Origin: Thauera carbonicopians
GTDB lineage: Bacteria > Pseudomonadota > Gammaproteobacteria > Burkholderiales > Rhodocyclaceae
Assembly (NCBI RefSeq): GCF_025699485.1
Contig: NZ_JANUXN010000018.1
Coordinates: 17,659 to 81,658, forward strand
Length of the DNA: 64,000 nucleotides
Reading direction: 5' to 3'
Part shown: piece after piece, positions 10,168 through 20,856 of the stretch
Layout: each line of letters begins with the position of its first letter
How positions within the stretch are numbered: position 1 is the first letter of the stretch
Made by a program: the position numbers and the translations under genes
Notes under the pieces: generated by a model
Seen by the model: only the letters and a program-made list of their open reading frames with translations
Databases searched by the model: none
Told to the model about the DNA's origin: nothing

Positions 10168-11805
10168 TCAATCGCCCTGCAATTGACGCAGCAGGTCGGA
10201 AGCGGCATCGTCCGCCGGCGACGCGCCGCCGCCCAGCAACTCGTCGAGCTTCAGTTCCTGTTGCTCGCCCGGTTTCGGACTGCCGTCGCCGTAGGACACC
10301 AGGCCGGGGAAGGCGATGATCAGGCCGACCATGCAGAGCTGGATGATCACGAAAGGCACGGCGCCCCAGTAGATCGAGGACGACTTCACCTTCTCCGACG
10401 CCACCGAGCGCAGGAAGAACAGCGCGAAACCGAAGGGCGGGTGCAGGAAGGAGGTCTGCATGTTGACCGCGAGCAGCACGCCGAACCAGATCAGGTCGAT
10501 GCCCAGCTTGTCCGCCACCGGCGCCAGCAGCGGCACGATGATGAAGGCCAGCTCGAAGTAGTCGAGGAAGAAGGCGAGCAGGAACACCAGCACGTTGACC
10601 GCGATCAGGAAGCCGATCTCGCCGCCGGGCAGCGAAGTCATCAGATGCTCGACCCACAGGTCGCCATTGACGCCGCGGAAGGTCAGGCCGAACACGCTCG
10701 AGCCGATCAGGATGAACATCACGAAGCACGACAGCTTGGTCGTCGAGTCCATCGCCTGCTTCAGCAGTGTCATCGACAGGCGCCTGCGCGACACCGCCAT
10801 CAGCACTGCACCGACCGCGCCCATCGCGCCACCTTCGGTCGGCGTCGCGATGCCGATGAAGATCGTGCCGAGCACCAGGAAGACCAGGCCCAGCGGCGGA
10901 ATCAGCACGAAGGTCACGCGCTCGGCCATGCGCGACAGCAGGCCGAGGCCGAACAGGCGGTTGATCATGGCGACGACGAAGGCGATGCCGATTGCCGCCA
11001 TTGCAGCCACCACCCCCATCTCGTCGCGCGGCGCGCCGTCTTCGTAGAACCAGTCGATGAACAGCCAGGCACCGGCCACCGACAGCACGGTGAGGACGGC
11101 GAGCGAACGCAGGCCGCTCGAACCGTCATCCTCGCGCAAGGTGCGCGCCTCGAGCGGCATGGCCGGCACGTGGGACGGGCGCACGATCGCGACGGCAGCG
11201 ACGTAGACCGCGTAGAAACCGGTCAGCATCAGCCCCGGCAGCAGCGCCGCCTGGTACATGTCGCCGACCGAGCGGCCGAGCTGGTCGGCCATCACGATCA
11301 GTACCAGCGAAGGCGGGATGATCTGTGCCAGCGTACCCGAAGCGGCGATGACGCCGCTCGCGATACGATGGTCGTAGCCGTAGCGCAGCATGATCGGCAG
11401 CGAGATCAGGCCCATCGAGATCACCGAGGCCGCCACCACGCCGGTGGTCGCGGCCAGCAGCGCACCGACGAAGATCACCGCGAAGGCGAGGCCGCCGCGC
11501 ACCGGACCGAACAGCTGGCCGATGGTGTCGAGCAGATCCTCGGCCATGCCGCTACGTTCGAGGATCAGGCCCATGAAGGTGAAGAAGGGCACGGCCAGCA
11601 AGGTGTCGTTGGCCATGATGCCGAACACCCGCTCGGGCAGCGCCTGGAACAGCGCGCCATGCAGCAGGCCGAGCTCGATGCCAATGAGGCCGAACAGGAT
11701 GCCGTTGGCCGCGAGCGCGAACGCCACCGGGAAACCGAACAGCAGGAACAGGATCATGGACGCGAACATCAGCGGCGCCATGTTGGCGATGATGAACTCG
11801 GTCAT
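10168..11805 (-). CDS. TRAP transporter large permease DctM (copy A, extended)
   Basis: A 545-aa membrane protein of the DctM family, the ion-coupled transport subunit of TRAP systems. It is longer than the common form of about 430 residues because of an extra central section around residues 190-260 with additional hydrophobic helices, as in the FcbT3-type subfamily. Signature segments include TGVVAASVISMGLISLPIMLRYGY and ATPTEGGAMGAVGA. Its start overlaps the stop of dctQ by four bases. It pairs with the DctP at 8925, which is encoded convergently. Confidence 0.92.
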   Translation of the reverse strand: MTEFIIANMAPLMFASMILFLLFGFPVAFALAANGILFGLIGIELGLLHGALFQALPERVFGIMANDTLLAVPFFTFMGLILERSGMAEDLLDTIGQLFGPVRGGLAFAVIFVGALLAATTGVVAASVISMGLISLPIMLRYGYDHRIASGVIAASGTLAQIIPPSLVLIVMADQLGRSVGDMYQAALLPGLMLTGFYAVYVAAVAIVRPSHVPAMPLEARTLREDDGSSGLRSLAVLTVLSVAGAWLFIDWFYEDGAPRDEMGVVAAMAAIGIAFVVAMINRLFGLGLLSRMAERVTFVLIPPLGLVFLVLGTIFIGIATPTEGGAMGAVGAVLMAVSRRRLSMTLLKQAMDSTTKLSCFVMFILIGSSVFGLTFRGVNGDLWVEHLMTSLPGGEIGFLIAVNVLVFLLAFFLDYFELAFIIVPLLAPVADKLGIDLIWFGVLLAVNMQTSFLHPPFGFALFFLRSVASEKVKSSSIYWGAVPFVIIQLCMVGLIIAFPGLVSYGDGSPKPGEQQELKLDELLGGGASPADDAASDLLRQLQGD

Positions 11806-12410
11806 TTCGTGCGCCCCTGCTCATCGATCTTGACACTGTTCGCCTTGATCGCAGCGACCAGTTCCTCCGTTCCCGCACCGGCGGATTTCTTGACCAGCGG
11901 ATTCGGTCCGTGCCCGGTCAGGAAAGCGATGCGCTTGATCAGTTCGGAGAGGGCCTGCAGCACCAGCAGGCCCAGGCCCAGCGGCAGCAGCAGCTTGACC
12001 GGCCAGCGGATCAGGCCGCCGTAGTTCTGCGACATCTCGCCCGACTGGATCGAGCTCATCACGATCGGCAGCGACAGCCATAGAATCAGCACCGCCATCG
12101 GCAGCATGAAGAACAGGATGCCGATCACGTCGACGATGTTCTGTCCTCGCGGCGACAGCCGGCTGGTGAGGATGTCGATACGCACGTGCTCGTTGCGCAG
12201 GAAGGTGTAACCTGCCGCCAGCATGAAGATCGCGGCGAACAGGTACCACTGGATTTCCAGCAGTGCGTTCGAACTCGTGTTGAACAGTTTGCGGGCAAGC
12301 GCGTTGCCTGCGCTGATCACCACGGCGATCAGCACCAGCCACATCACGCTACGCCCGACCCGTTCGTTGATCCAGTCGATCAAGCGGGCAATTCGCAGCA
12401 ATAAGGACAC
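11802..12410 (-). CDS. TRAP transporter small permease DctQ (copy A)
   Basis: A 202-aa protein with four hydrophobic segments, the small membrane subunit of a TRAP transporter. The start chosen is GTG at 12410 (protein begins MSLLLRIARLIDW), preceded by a TGGAG site. It gives a length matching the paralogue at 14571 (203 aa), whereas the longer upstream frame adds unconserved residues. The conserved block EIQWYLFAAIFMLAAGYTFL is nearly identical in the paralogue. It overlaps dctM by four bases. Confidence 0.9.
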   Translation of the reverse strand: MSLLLRIARLIDWINERVGRSVMWLVLIAVVISAGNALARKLFNTSSNALLEIQWYLFAAIFMLAAGYTFLRNEHVRIDILTSRLSPRGQNIVDVIGILFFMLPMAVLILWLSLPIVMSSIQSGEMSQNYGGLIRWPVKLLLPLGLGLLVLQALSELIKRIAFLTGHGPNPLVKKSAGAGTEELVAAIKANSVKIDEQGRTK

Positions 12411-12552
12411 GGGGAAACTCCAGAAACGCGCGGCGACACGCTGAACAACCGCCGCGCCTGCGCACATGCGCGCGCAAGCAAGCCCATCGAAAGCCCGGCA
12501 TTATTTCACAGCCTCCATTTCTCGCGCGTACACCTTCATCAAAACGTCTTAT

Positions 12553-13221
12553 ATGGAAAACTCATCGATACCGCCGGAAACATGCCGCCTCTGCCTCGTC
12601 CGCCACGGCGAAACGGCCTGGAACACCGAACGCCGCCTGCAGGGGCATGTCGACATCCCGCTCAATGAAACCGGGCTGGCCCAGGCCGCGGCCACGGCGC
12701 AGCGGCTGCAGGCGCTGGGGCACGGCTTCGCCGCGCTGTACTGCAGCGACCTGATGCGCGCACGCCAGACCGCTGCAGCCATCGCCCGTCAGCAGGCCCT
12801 GGAGGCGATCCACGACGAACGCCTGCGCGAACGCCACTACGGCCTGTTCCAGGGCCTGACCTACGACGAAGCCGAACGCCAGCACCCCGAGCTCTACCGG
12901 CGCTTCAAGGCCCGGGAGCTCGATTTCGGCTTCCCGCAACACGGTGAAAGCCTGATCGCGTTCTCGTCCCGCGTCGACGCGGTGCTGGGCGACATCGCCG
13001 ACCGCCACACCGGCCAGACCGTGCTGGTCGTCACCCACGGCGGCGTACTGGACATCGCCCGCCGGCTGGCGAGCGGCACGCCGCTGGAGACAGCGCGCGA
13101 CTTCCCGATTCCCAATGCCGCGCTGAACTGGATCGAGCGCACCGACGGACGCTGGCGCCTGCTTGCCTGGGCCGACGAGGGCCACCTCGGCAGCGCGCTG
13201 GACGAGTTGCCGAACATATGA
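12553..13221 (+). CDS. Histidine phosphatase (phosphoglycerate mutase-like)
   Basis: A 222-aa member of the histidine phosphatase superfamily. The catalytic motif LVRHGETAW places the nucleophilic His at residue 18; RLQGHVDIPLNETG and the second histidine in VVTHGGVLDIARR complete the active site. It looks like the cobalamin-pathway CobC or broad phosphatase GpmB group rather than a true glycolytic mutase. The ATG at 12553 is preferred to an upstream in-frame start because family similarity begins there. The substrate is unknown. It lies alone between two TRAP clusters. Confidence 0.85.
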   Translation: MENSSIPPETCRLCLVRHGETAWNTERRLQGHVDIPLNETGLAQAAATAQRLQALGHGFAALYCSDLMRARQTAAAIARQQALEAIHDERLRERHYGLFQGLTYDEAERQHPELYRRFKARELDFGFPQHGESLIAFSSRVDAVLGDIADRHTGQTVLVVTHGGVLDIARRLASGTPLETARDFPIPNAALNWIERTDGRWRLLAWADEGHLGSALDELPNI

Positions 13222-13230
13222 CGAACGGGG

Positions 13231-13301
13231 CGAAATCAACGATTTCGTGAAATATTAGGGTTTTCCGTGGTTTCCGACTGCTGAATAATTGCATCTATAA
13301 T
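13231..13301 (+). promoter_or_regulatory. Candidate promoter with upstream inverted repeat before TRAP cluster B
   Basis: A perfect -10 hexamer TATAAT lies at 13296-13301 in an unusually AT-rich gap, with a weak -35 candidate (CCGACT, 13274-13279, spacer 16). Upstream is an inverted repeat, CGAAATC at 13231-13237 and GATTTCG at 13241-13247, a possible operator or hairpin. The binding-protein gene begins 38 bases after the hexamer and has a GAGGAG-like ribosome site. Confidence 0.5.
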
Positions 13302-13339
13302 CGGATACAAATTTTCGATGCACAACAGAGGAGACGAAC

Positions 13340-14421
13340 ATGGAACGCCGTAAATTCCTGCAAGGCACCGGCATGGCCGGTATTCTGGCCGCCGGCACTG
13401 CACCGGCCATCGTGCATGCCCAGCAGCAGATCCGCTGGCGCCTGGCGTCGAGCTTTCCCAAATCGCTCGAAACCGTGTTCGGCGCCAGCGAAGCCTTCGC
13501 CAAGTACGTATCGGATGCCACCGGCGGCAAGTTCGTGATCTCGGTCCATCCGGGCGGCGAGCTCGTCCCGCCCTTCGGCGTGGTGGACGCGGTGCAGCAG
13601 GGCACGATCGAATGCGCGCACACCGCGCCGTATTACTTCTTCGGCAAGGACGAGAGCTTCGCCTTCGACTGCTGCATCCCGTTCGGCATGAACTCGCGCG
13701 CCATGAGCGCGTGGATGTTCGAAGGCAACGGCATGAAGCTGATGCGCGAGTTCTATGCCCAGTACAACATCATCAACTTCCCCTGCGGCAACACCGGCAC
13801 CCAGATGGGCGGCTGGTTCCGCAAGGAGATCAAGTCGGTCAAGGACTTCGACGGCCTGAAGATCCGCATCGGCGGCTTCGGCGGCCGCGTGCTGGCAAAG
13901 CTCGGCGCCGTGTCGCAGAACATTCCGGCCGGCGAAATCTACCAGGCGCTGGAAAAGGGCACCATCGACGCGGCCGAGTGGATCGGCCCCTACGACGATC
14001 TGCGCCTGGGCCTGCACAAGGTCGCCAAGAACTACTACTTCCCGGCGGGTGGGAAGGCAGCACGCAATTCTCGGTCTACATCAACGACAAGCAGTGGAAC
14101 AGCCTGTCCGCCGAGTACAAGGCCATCGTCGATCAGGCCTCGCGCGCCGCCCATGCCACCTGCCAGGCACGCTACGACGCCCGCAACCCGGGTTCGCTGA
14201 AGCAGTTGATCGCCGAGGGCGCCAAGCTGGCACGCTTCCCGAAGGATTTCATGGACGCGGCGTTCAAGGCCTCCCGTGAAGTCTATGCGGAGCTGAACGA
14301 CAAAAACCCGACCTGGAAGAAGATCTACCCCGACTACTCCCGCTTCCTCGCCGAACAGTATCAGTGGCAGCCGATCGCTGAAGGCAACTACGACCAGTAC
14401 ATGGCAGCGCAGAAGCTCTGA
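13340..14421 (+). pseudogene. TRAP substrate-binding protein (DctP-like, copy B), frameshifted
   Basis: The first frame (from ATG 13340) encodes a good DctP protein with a MERRKFLQ Tat-like signal and the blocks GTQMGGWFRKE, KIRIGGFGG and EWIGPYDDLRLG, up to NYYFPA near base 14045. Homology then continues in another frame (GGWEGSTQFSVYIND to the stop at 14421). Comparison with copy A suggests that one T is missing at about 14047-14050: restoring gcg-tgg-tgg gives PAWWEG and one intact protein of about 360 residues. Either the gene is inactive or this is a sequence error; the rest of the transporter (dctQ, dctM) is intact. Confidence 0.82.
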
Positions 14422-14460
14422 CTGCGCCTGCCCACGGGCGGGCAAGGTTCCGTCATCCAC

Positions 14461-14486
14461 CGCTGCCCGCTGAATGGCGGGCAGCG
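14461..14486 (+). other. Strong intercistronic hairpin between dctP and dctQ (copy B)
   Basis: A perfect 10-bp stem (CGCTGCCCGC, loop tgaatg, GCGGGCAGCG) lies 40 bases after the binding-protein gene. There is no T-run, so it is more likely an mRNA-stabilising or partial-attenuation element that raises binding-protein output over the permeases, as in other binding-protein operons. Confidence 0.6.
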
Positions 14487-14570
14487 TTGTCGTGCCCGTC
14501 GATGTAGCTCTGCGCGCTTCCGGCATGCCGGGCCCCGCAGAACCGCCCCGACCACCCAACGGCCGAGATC

Positions 14571-15182
14571 ATGAACACATTGCTAGACATCTCCCTGATC
14601 ATCGACCGGCTCAGCCGGCTGGTCGGAAAATCCATCATCTGGCTGATCCTTGTCGCCACCCTCATCAGTGCGATCAACGCCATCGTTCGCAAGGCGTTCA
14701 ACGTCGGCTCGAACGCCTTCCTCGAAATCCAGTGGTACCTGTTCGCCGCCGTGTTCCTGCTCGGCGCCGGCTACACCTTCCTGCAGAACAACCATGTCCG
14801 CATCGACGTCATTTCGAGCCGGCTGTCGCCGCGCACGCGAATCTGGATCGACATCGGCGGCATCATCTTCTTCGTCATACCGCTGTGCTGGTTCATGGTC
14901 AGCTTCGCCTGGCCCATCGTCGCACAGGCCTACAACTCGGGTGAGATGTCGTCCAATGCCGGCGGCCTGATCCGCTGGCCGGTGTATGCGCTGGTGCCGC
15001 TCGGCTTCGTACTGCTGGGGCTGCAGTCCATCTCCGAGTTGATCAAGCGTGTCGCCTATCTCACCGGCCACGGCCCCGATCCACTCAGATCGGGCGGCGG
15101 CCACGGCGGCCAAGACGACCACGACGCCAGCGCCGCCGACGCTGCACATTCCGATGCCAGCAACGAGGCGCGCCAACCATGA
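14571..15182 (+). CDS. TRAP transporter small permease DctQ (copy B)
   Basis: A 203-aa four-helix membrane protein closely similar to the copy at 11802 (shared EIQWYLFAA, AGYTFLQNNHVRIDV and GGLIRWPV blocks). The last 30 residues are a His/Asp/Ala-rich hydrophilic tail with repeated GGHGG and DDHD elements, absent from copy A. Its stop overlaps the dctM start by four bases. It belongs to the operon starting at 13340. Confidence 0.9.
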   Translation: MNTLLDISLIIDRLSRLVGKSIIWLILVATLISAINAIVRKAFNVGSNAFLEIQWYLFAAVFLLGAGYTFLQNNHVRIDVISSRLSPRTRIWIDIGGIIFFVIPLCWFMVSFAWPIVAQAYNSGEMSSNAGGLIRWPVYALVPLGFVLLGLQSISELIKRVAYLTGHGPDPLRSGGGHGGQDDHDASAADAAHSDASNEARQP

Positions 15183-16891
15183 TCGAGCTCTTCACCGCCA
15201 ACATCGCCCCGATCATGTTCGGGGCGCTCATGCTGTTCCTGCTCTCCGGCTTCCCGGTCGCCTTCTCGCTGGCCGCCTGCGGTCTCGCGTTCGGCTTCAT
15301 CGGCATCGAACTCGGCCTGCTGCCGGCCACGCTGTTCCAGGCGCTGCCGCTGCGGGTGTTCGGCATCATGCAGAACGACACCCTGCTGGCGATTCCCTTC
15401 TTCACGCTGATGGGACTGATCCTCGAACGCAGCGGCATGGCCGAGGATCTGCTGGAGACGGCCGGCCAGGTGTTCGGCCCGATCCGCGGCGGGCTGGCGC
15501 TGTCGGTGCTGTTCGTCGGCTCGCTGCTGGCCGCCACCACCGGCGTGGTCGCCGCAGCGGTGATCTCGATGGGCCTGATCTCGCTGCCCATCATGCTGCG
15601 CTACGGCTACAACCCGGCCTTCTCCTGCGGCACCATCACCGCCTCCGGCACGCTGGCGCAGGCGCTGCCGCCCTCGCTGGTGCTGATCGTCGTTGCCGAC
15701 CAGCTCGGCACCAGCGTGGGCGACATGTTCCGCGGCGCCTTCACGCCGGCCTTCATGCTGATCGGGTTCTACGCGCTGCTGATCATCGCGGTGGCGATCT
15801 TCCTGCCCAAGCTGGTGCCGGCGATGCCGCCGGAAGCACGCACCTTCCGTGAAGCCGACGGCACCTCCGGCGGACGCTCGCTGCTGGTGTTCAGCAGCGT
15901 CGTCATCGGCGCGTCCATCGCCTTCGGCTACCTCTACGGCGACATCCTCGGCTGGATTCAGGGCACGGAACCCCAATCGCCCGCCCGCGACGAGACCGTG
16001 GTCGTCGCCATGACCTTCGGTACCATCCTGTCGATGATCCTGGCCGGCATCAACCGCCTGCTGCGCCTGGGCCTGCTGTCGCGCATGGCCGAACAGTTCA
16101 CCTTCGTAATGGTGCCGCCGCTGGCGCTGATCTTCCTCGTGCTCGGCACCATCTTCCTCGGCGTCGCGACGCCGACCGAAGGCGGTGCGATGGGCGCGAC
16201 CGGCGCGCTGCTGATGGCGCTGCTGCGCCGCCGGCTGGATCTGAAGACGCTGCGCCAGGCACTCGAAGCCACCACCCGGCTGTCCTGCTTCGTGCTCTTC
16301 ATCCTGATCGGCTCGACGCTGTTCAGCTTCACCTTCACCGCGGTGGACGGCAACCACTGGGTCGAACACCTGTTCGACCAGCTGCCCGGCGGCGAGATCG
16401 GCTTCCTGCTGTTCGTGAACACGGTGGTCTTCCTGCTCGGCTTCTTCCTCGACTTCTTCGAGATCGCCTTCATCCTGCTGCCGCTGCTGGGGCCGGTGGC
16501 GGAGAAGATGGGCATCGACCTGATCTGGTTCGGCATCCTGATCGCGGTCAACCTGCAGACCTCCTTCCTGACCCCGCCCTTCGGCTTCGCCCTGCTCTAC
16601 CTGCGCAGCATCACGCCGGTATCGAGTTTCGTCGATCGCGTCACCGGCAAGCGCATGGAAGGCATCCGCACCGGGCAGATGTACCGCGGCGCGCTGCCCT
16701 TCGTCTTCCTGCAGATCGTCGTGCTCGCGCTGTTGATCGCCTTCCCGGGCCTGATCACCGGCAGTCTGGACAAGGCGGTCGACGTCGATCTCGATACGAT
16801 CCGCATCGAGGCGCCGACTGGCGGCGACAGCTGGGGCGACGAAGGAGGAAGCAGCGGCGAGGAAGGAGGTGATGGCGGCGGCGGATGGTGA
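15179..16891 (+). CDS. TRAP transporter large permease DctM (copy B, extended)
   Basis: A 570-aa DctM-family membrane subunit and a close paralogue of copy A, with the same extra central segment and the TPTEGGAMGATGA signature. The C-terminus carries a Gly/Glu/Asp-rich tail of about 20 residues (GGDSWGDEGG and similar) not seen in copy A. It completes a dctP-dctQ-dctM operon. The transport function is well supported; the ligand would be a carboxylate by family. Confidence 0.92.
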   Translation: MIELFTANIAPIMFGALMLFLLSGFPVAFSLAACGLAFGFIGIELGLLPATLFQALPLRVFGIMQNDTLLAIPFFTLMGLILERSGMAEDLLETAGQVFGPIRGGLALSVLFVGSLLAATTGVVAAAVISMGLISLPIMLRYGYNPAFSCGTITASGTLAQALPPSLVLIVVADQLGTSVGDMFRGAFTPAFMLIGFYALLIIAVAIFLPKLVPAMPPEARTFREADGTSGGRSLLVFSSVVIGASIAFGYLYGDILGWIQGTEPQSPARDETVVVAMTFGTILSMILAGINRLLRLGLLSRMAEQFTFVMVPPLALIFLVLGTIFLGVATPTEGGAMGATGALLMALLRRRLDLKTLRQALEATTRLSCFVLFILIGSTLFSFTFTAVDGNHWVEHLFDQLPGGEIGFLLFVNTVVFLLGFFLDFFEIAFILLPLLGPVAEKMGIDLIWFGILIAVNLQTSFLTPPFGFALLYLRSITPVSSFVDRVTGKRMEGIRTGQMYRGALPFVFLQIVVLALLIAFPGLITGSLDKAVDVDLDTIRIEAPTGGDSWGDEGGSSGEEGGDGGGGW

Positions 16892-17002
16892 GCCTTTGCC
16901 GGGGGCGCTCGTGCGCGGACTCCGTAAGGAATCGCGCTCGATGCAGCCCCCGGGCTGCGTGGTAACATCCGCTTTTAAAGCCACTCATCACCGGTTCCAT
17001 CC

Positions 17003-18253
<1,251 letters not shown>

Positions 18254-18304
18254 GCCCGAACGCGGGGCGAGCCGACCACGCCCGCCCCGCAGCGCCTTCC
18301 GGCC

Positions 18305-18817
18305 ATGAAATGCCCTTTCTGCGCTGACCCCAACACCCAGGTCACCGATACGCGCGAGAACGAGGATGGCGACGTCGTCAGGCGCCGCCGCCGCTGTCCG
18401 AAATGCGACAAGCGCTTCACCACCTACGAGCGCATCGACCTCAAGATGCCGCACATCGTCAAGCGCAACGGCAGCCGCACCGAGTTCGATCACGACAAGC
18501 TGGCCGGCAGCATGAAGCTGGCGCTGCGCAAGCGCCCCGTCACCATCGATGCCGTCGACGCCGCAGTGGACCGCATCGAGGCCCGCCTGCTGTCGCTGGG
18601 CGAGCAGGAAGTACCGAGCGAGAAGATCGGCGAACTGGTGATGAAAGAGCTGAAAAAGCTCGACAAGGTCGCCTACATCCGCTTCGCTTCCGTTTATCGC
18701 AACTTCGCCGACGTGGATGAATTCTCCGAACTCATCCGCGAAGTGCAGCCCCGCTCCCGCCGCGGCAAGCCCGCCAAACCCGAACTGGATTCCGGCCATG
18801 ACCTTTTCGGCGGCTGA
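18305..18817 (+). CDS. nrdR: Transcriptional repressor NrdR
   Basis: A 170-aa repressor of ribonucleotide reductase genes that senses ATP/dATP. The N-terminal zinc ribbon has Cys3, Cys6, Cys31 and Cys34, followed by the Arg-rich DNA-contact segment and the ATP-cone domain ([14 protein letters not shown] onward). The protein is slightly longer than the usual 150 residues, with a basic C-terminal tail. The last 20 bases overlap the start of ribD. Confidence 0.97.
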   Translation: MKCPFCADPNTQVTDTRENEDGDVVRRRRRCPKCDKRFTTYERIDLKMPHIVKRNGSRTEFDHDKLAGSMKLALRKRPVTIDAVDAAVDRIEARLLSLGEQEVPSEKIGELVMKELKKLDKVAYIRFASVYRNFADVDEFSELIREVQPRSRRGKPAKPELDSGHDLFGG

Positions 18818-19907
18818 CCATGCCGCCATGGCGCGCGCGCTGCAGCTCGCCGCGCTCGGCCTGAACACCACGTCCCCCAATCCGCGCGTCGGCTGCGTGC
18901 TGACGCGCGACGGCGCCGTCGTCGGCGAAGGCTGGCATCGCCGCGCCGGCGAGCCTCATGCCGAAATCCACGCGCTGCGGCAGGCGGGCGAAGCCGCGCG
19001 CGGCGCCACCGTCTACGTCACGCTCGAACCCTGCTCGCACCATGGCCGCACGCCGCCCTGCGCCGATGCCCTGGTCGAGGCCGGCGTCGCCCGCGTCGTC
19101 GCCGCCATGGACGATCCCAATCCGCTCGTCGCCGGACGCGGCCTGGCGCGCCTGCGCGCCGCCGGCATCGCCACCGAACACGGCCTGCTGGAAGCCGAAG
19201 CACGCGAACTGAACCTCGGCTTCGTCTCGCGCATGACCCGTGGCCGGCCCTGGCTGCGGCTCAAGGCCGCGGCCACGCTCGACGGCAAGACGGCACTGGA
19301 GAACGGTATCAGCCAGTGGATCACCGGCCCCGAGGCCCGCCGCGACGGCCACGCCTGGCGCGCGCGCGCCTGCGCGGTGCTGACCGGCATCGGCACGGTG
19401 AAGGAAGACGACCCGCAGCTCAATGTGCGCGAGCTCGCCTGCGAGCGCCAGCCGCTGCGCATCCTGGTCGATGCCCGGCTGGACGTACCCCCCGCCGCCC
19501 GCATCCTGCAGGGCGAACCGATCCTGATCGCCACCGCCACCGAGGACGGCGCACGCATCGCCAGCCTGTCGGCCGCCGGGCACCGCTTGATCGTGCTGCC
19601 GAACGCCGCCGGCAAGGTCGACCTGCCGCGCCTGATGAGCGAACTCGGCACGCTCGGCCTCAACGAAGTCCACGCCGAAGCCGGCTTCAAGCTCAACGGC
19701 TCGCTGCTGCGCGAAGGCTGCGTGGATGAGCTACTGCTGTATCTGGCGCCGATACTGGCCGGTGACGCCGCCCACGGCCTGTTCAATCTCGCCGCGCTGA
19801 CGCGGCTGGAAGACGCCACCCGGCTCGACCTCCGCGACCTGCGCCAGCTCGGCCGCGACATCCGCATCCTCGCGCGCCTGGCGACCGGTCTGCCGGCGAA
19901 GCGATAA
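18798..19907 (+). CDS. ribD: Bifunctional riboflavin biosynthesis deaminase/reductase RibD
   Basis: A 369-aa enzyme performing the second and third steps of riboflavin synthesis. The N-terminal deaminase has zinc ligands His54 in HAEIHAL, Cys79 and Cys88 in [11 protein letters not shown]. The C-terminal half (from about residue 150, [15 protein letters not shown]) is the NADPH-dependent reductase. The ATG at 18798 overlaps nrdR by 20 bases; another ATG at 18828 would also suit the family. Other rib genes are not in the window. Confidence 0.95.
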   Translation: MTFSAADHAAMARALQLAALGLNTTSPNPRVGCVLTRDGAVVGEGWHRRAGEPHAEIHALRQAGEAARGATVYVTLEPCSHHGRTPPCADALVEAGVARVVAAMDDPNPLVAGRGLARLRAAGIATEHGLLEAEARELNLGFVSRMTRGRPWLRLKAAATLDGKTALENGISQWITGPEARRDGHAWRARACAVLTGIGTVKEDDPQLNVRELACERQPLRILVDARLDVPPAARILQGEPILIATATEDGARIASLSAAGHRLIVLPNAAGKVDLPRLMSELGTLGLNEVHAEAGFKLNGSLLREGCVDELLLYLAPILAGDAAHGLFNLAALTRLEDATRLDLRDLRQLGRDIRILARLATGLPAKR

Positions 19908-19951
19908 GCACATCGCCGTGCTACGGCACGGCCTGCGGCCTCGGCCAGGCT

Positions 19952-20710
19952 TCAGCTACCGGATTCGCCGCCACAGACGACACAACCGGGGTCACGGCCG
20001 AAGCCGATACTGCGCCACTCCATCGCCAGACCGTCGAGCAGCAGCAGGCGCCCGACCAGCGGCGTGCCGCAGCCGATGATCAGCTTCAGCGCCTCGGCGG
20101 CCTGCGTCGTGCCGATCAGGCCGACGATCGGCGCGAACACGCCCATCACCGCGCAGCGCACCTCCTCGATGTCCTCACCTTCCGGAAACAGACAGTGATA
20201 GCAGGCCGCCTCCGGCCGCCGCAGGTCGAACACCGAGACCTGCCCGTCGAAGCGGATCGCGGCACCGGACACCAGCGGCTTGCGCAGCTTCACGCAGGCG
20301 CGGTTGACCGCATGGCGGGTGGCGAAATTGTCGCAGCAGTCCAGCACGACGTCGGCCGCCGCCACCTGTTCGTCCAGCGCATCGCCATCGAGCCGCGCCT
20401 GCAGCGGCACGACCTCGGCCAGCGGGTTGAGGCGCTGCAGGCCGATCCGCGCCGATTCGACCTTGGGCCGGCCGACCGTCTCGGCCGAATGCAGGATCTG
20501 GCGCTGCAGGTTGGTGAGGTCGACGTCGTCGTCGTCGGCGATCACCAGTGAACCGACGCCGGCCGCGGCGAGATACATCGCCGCCGGCGAACCGAGGCCG
20601 CCGGCACCGACGATGAGGACCTTCGCGCCGAGCAGCGCCTCCTGCCCCTCGACGCCGATTTCGGGCAACAGGATGTGGCGGCTGTAGCGCAGCAACTGAT
20701 CGTCGTTCAT
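19952..20710 (-). CDS. moeB: MoeB/ThiF-family adenylyltransferase
   Basis: A 252-aa E1-like enzyme that adenylates the C-terminus of a small sulfur carrier such as MoaD or ThiS. The nucleotide-binding GAGGLGSP, the DDDDVDLTNLQRQ segment and two zinc-binding Cys pairs (CYHC near residue 172, CVVC near 245) are visible. MoeB and ThiF cannot be separated from sequence alone. The position downstream of ctpA, and other Mo-cofactor genes in the window, favour MoeB. Confidence 0.88.
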   Translation of the reverse strand: MNDDQLLRYSRHILLPEIGVEGQEALLGAKVLIVGAGGLGSPAAMYLAAAGVGSLVIADDDDVDLTNLQRQILHSAETVGRPKVESARIGLQRLNPLAEVVPLQARLDGDALDEQVAAADVVLDCCDNFATRHAVNRACVKLRKPLVSGAAIRFDGQVSVFDLRRPEAACYHCLFPEGEDIEEVRCAVMGVFAPIVGLIGTTQAAEALKLIIGCGTPLVGRLLLLDGLAMEWRSIGFGRDPGCVVCGGESGS

Positions 20711-20812
20711 GCGGCGGAGAATATGCGTGAAATGAGCGGGAACTCGCGCAGTCTATGCGGCGACCGGAGCCCGCCCGAGAAGGCGGGCACCCGGTACATT
20801 CCCACCGGAATC

Positions 20813-20856
20813 AGGGGCGCCCGGCCAGGGGCGTCCGGCTCAAGGGTGCCCGGTCA
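20813..20856. repeat. GC-rich tandem short repeat (GGGGCGYCCGGC family), locus 1
   Basis: Three imperfect 13-16-bp units (aggggcgcccggcc, aggggcgtccggctca, agggtgcccggtc) abut the end of ctpA. A 7-bp GC hairpin without a T-run lies beside them (gcccgcc at 20769-20775, ggcgggc at 20782-20788). Related units occur at 36063 and 42459. Confidence 0.5.

Noticed and set aside
12553..13221. Glycolytic phosphoglycerate mutase
   Set aside because: The catalytic RHGE is shared by the whole histidine phosphatase group; other features fit CobC/GpmB-type phosphatases better.
10126..16984. Long frames antisense to both dctM genes
   Set aside because: They mirror the codon structure of the membrane subunits (His/Gln/Asp-rich products) and have no independent support.
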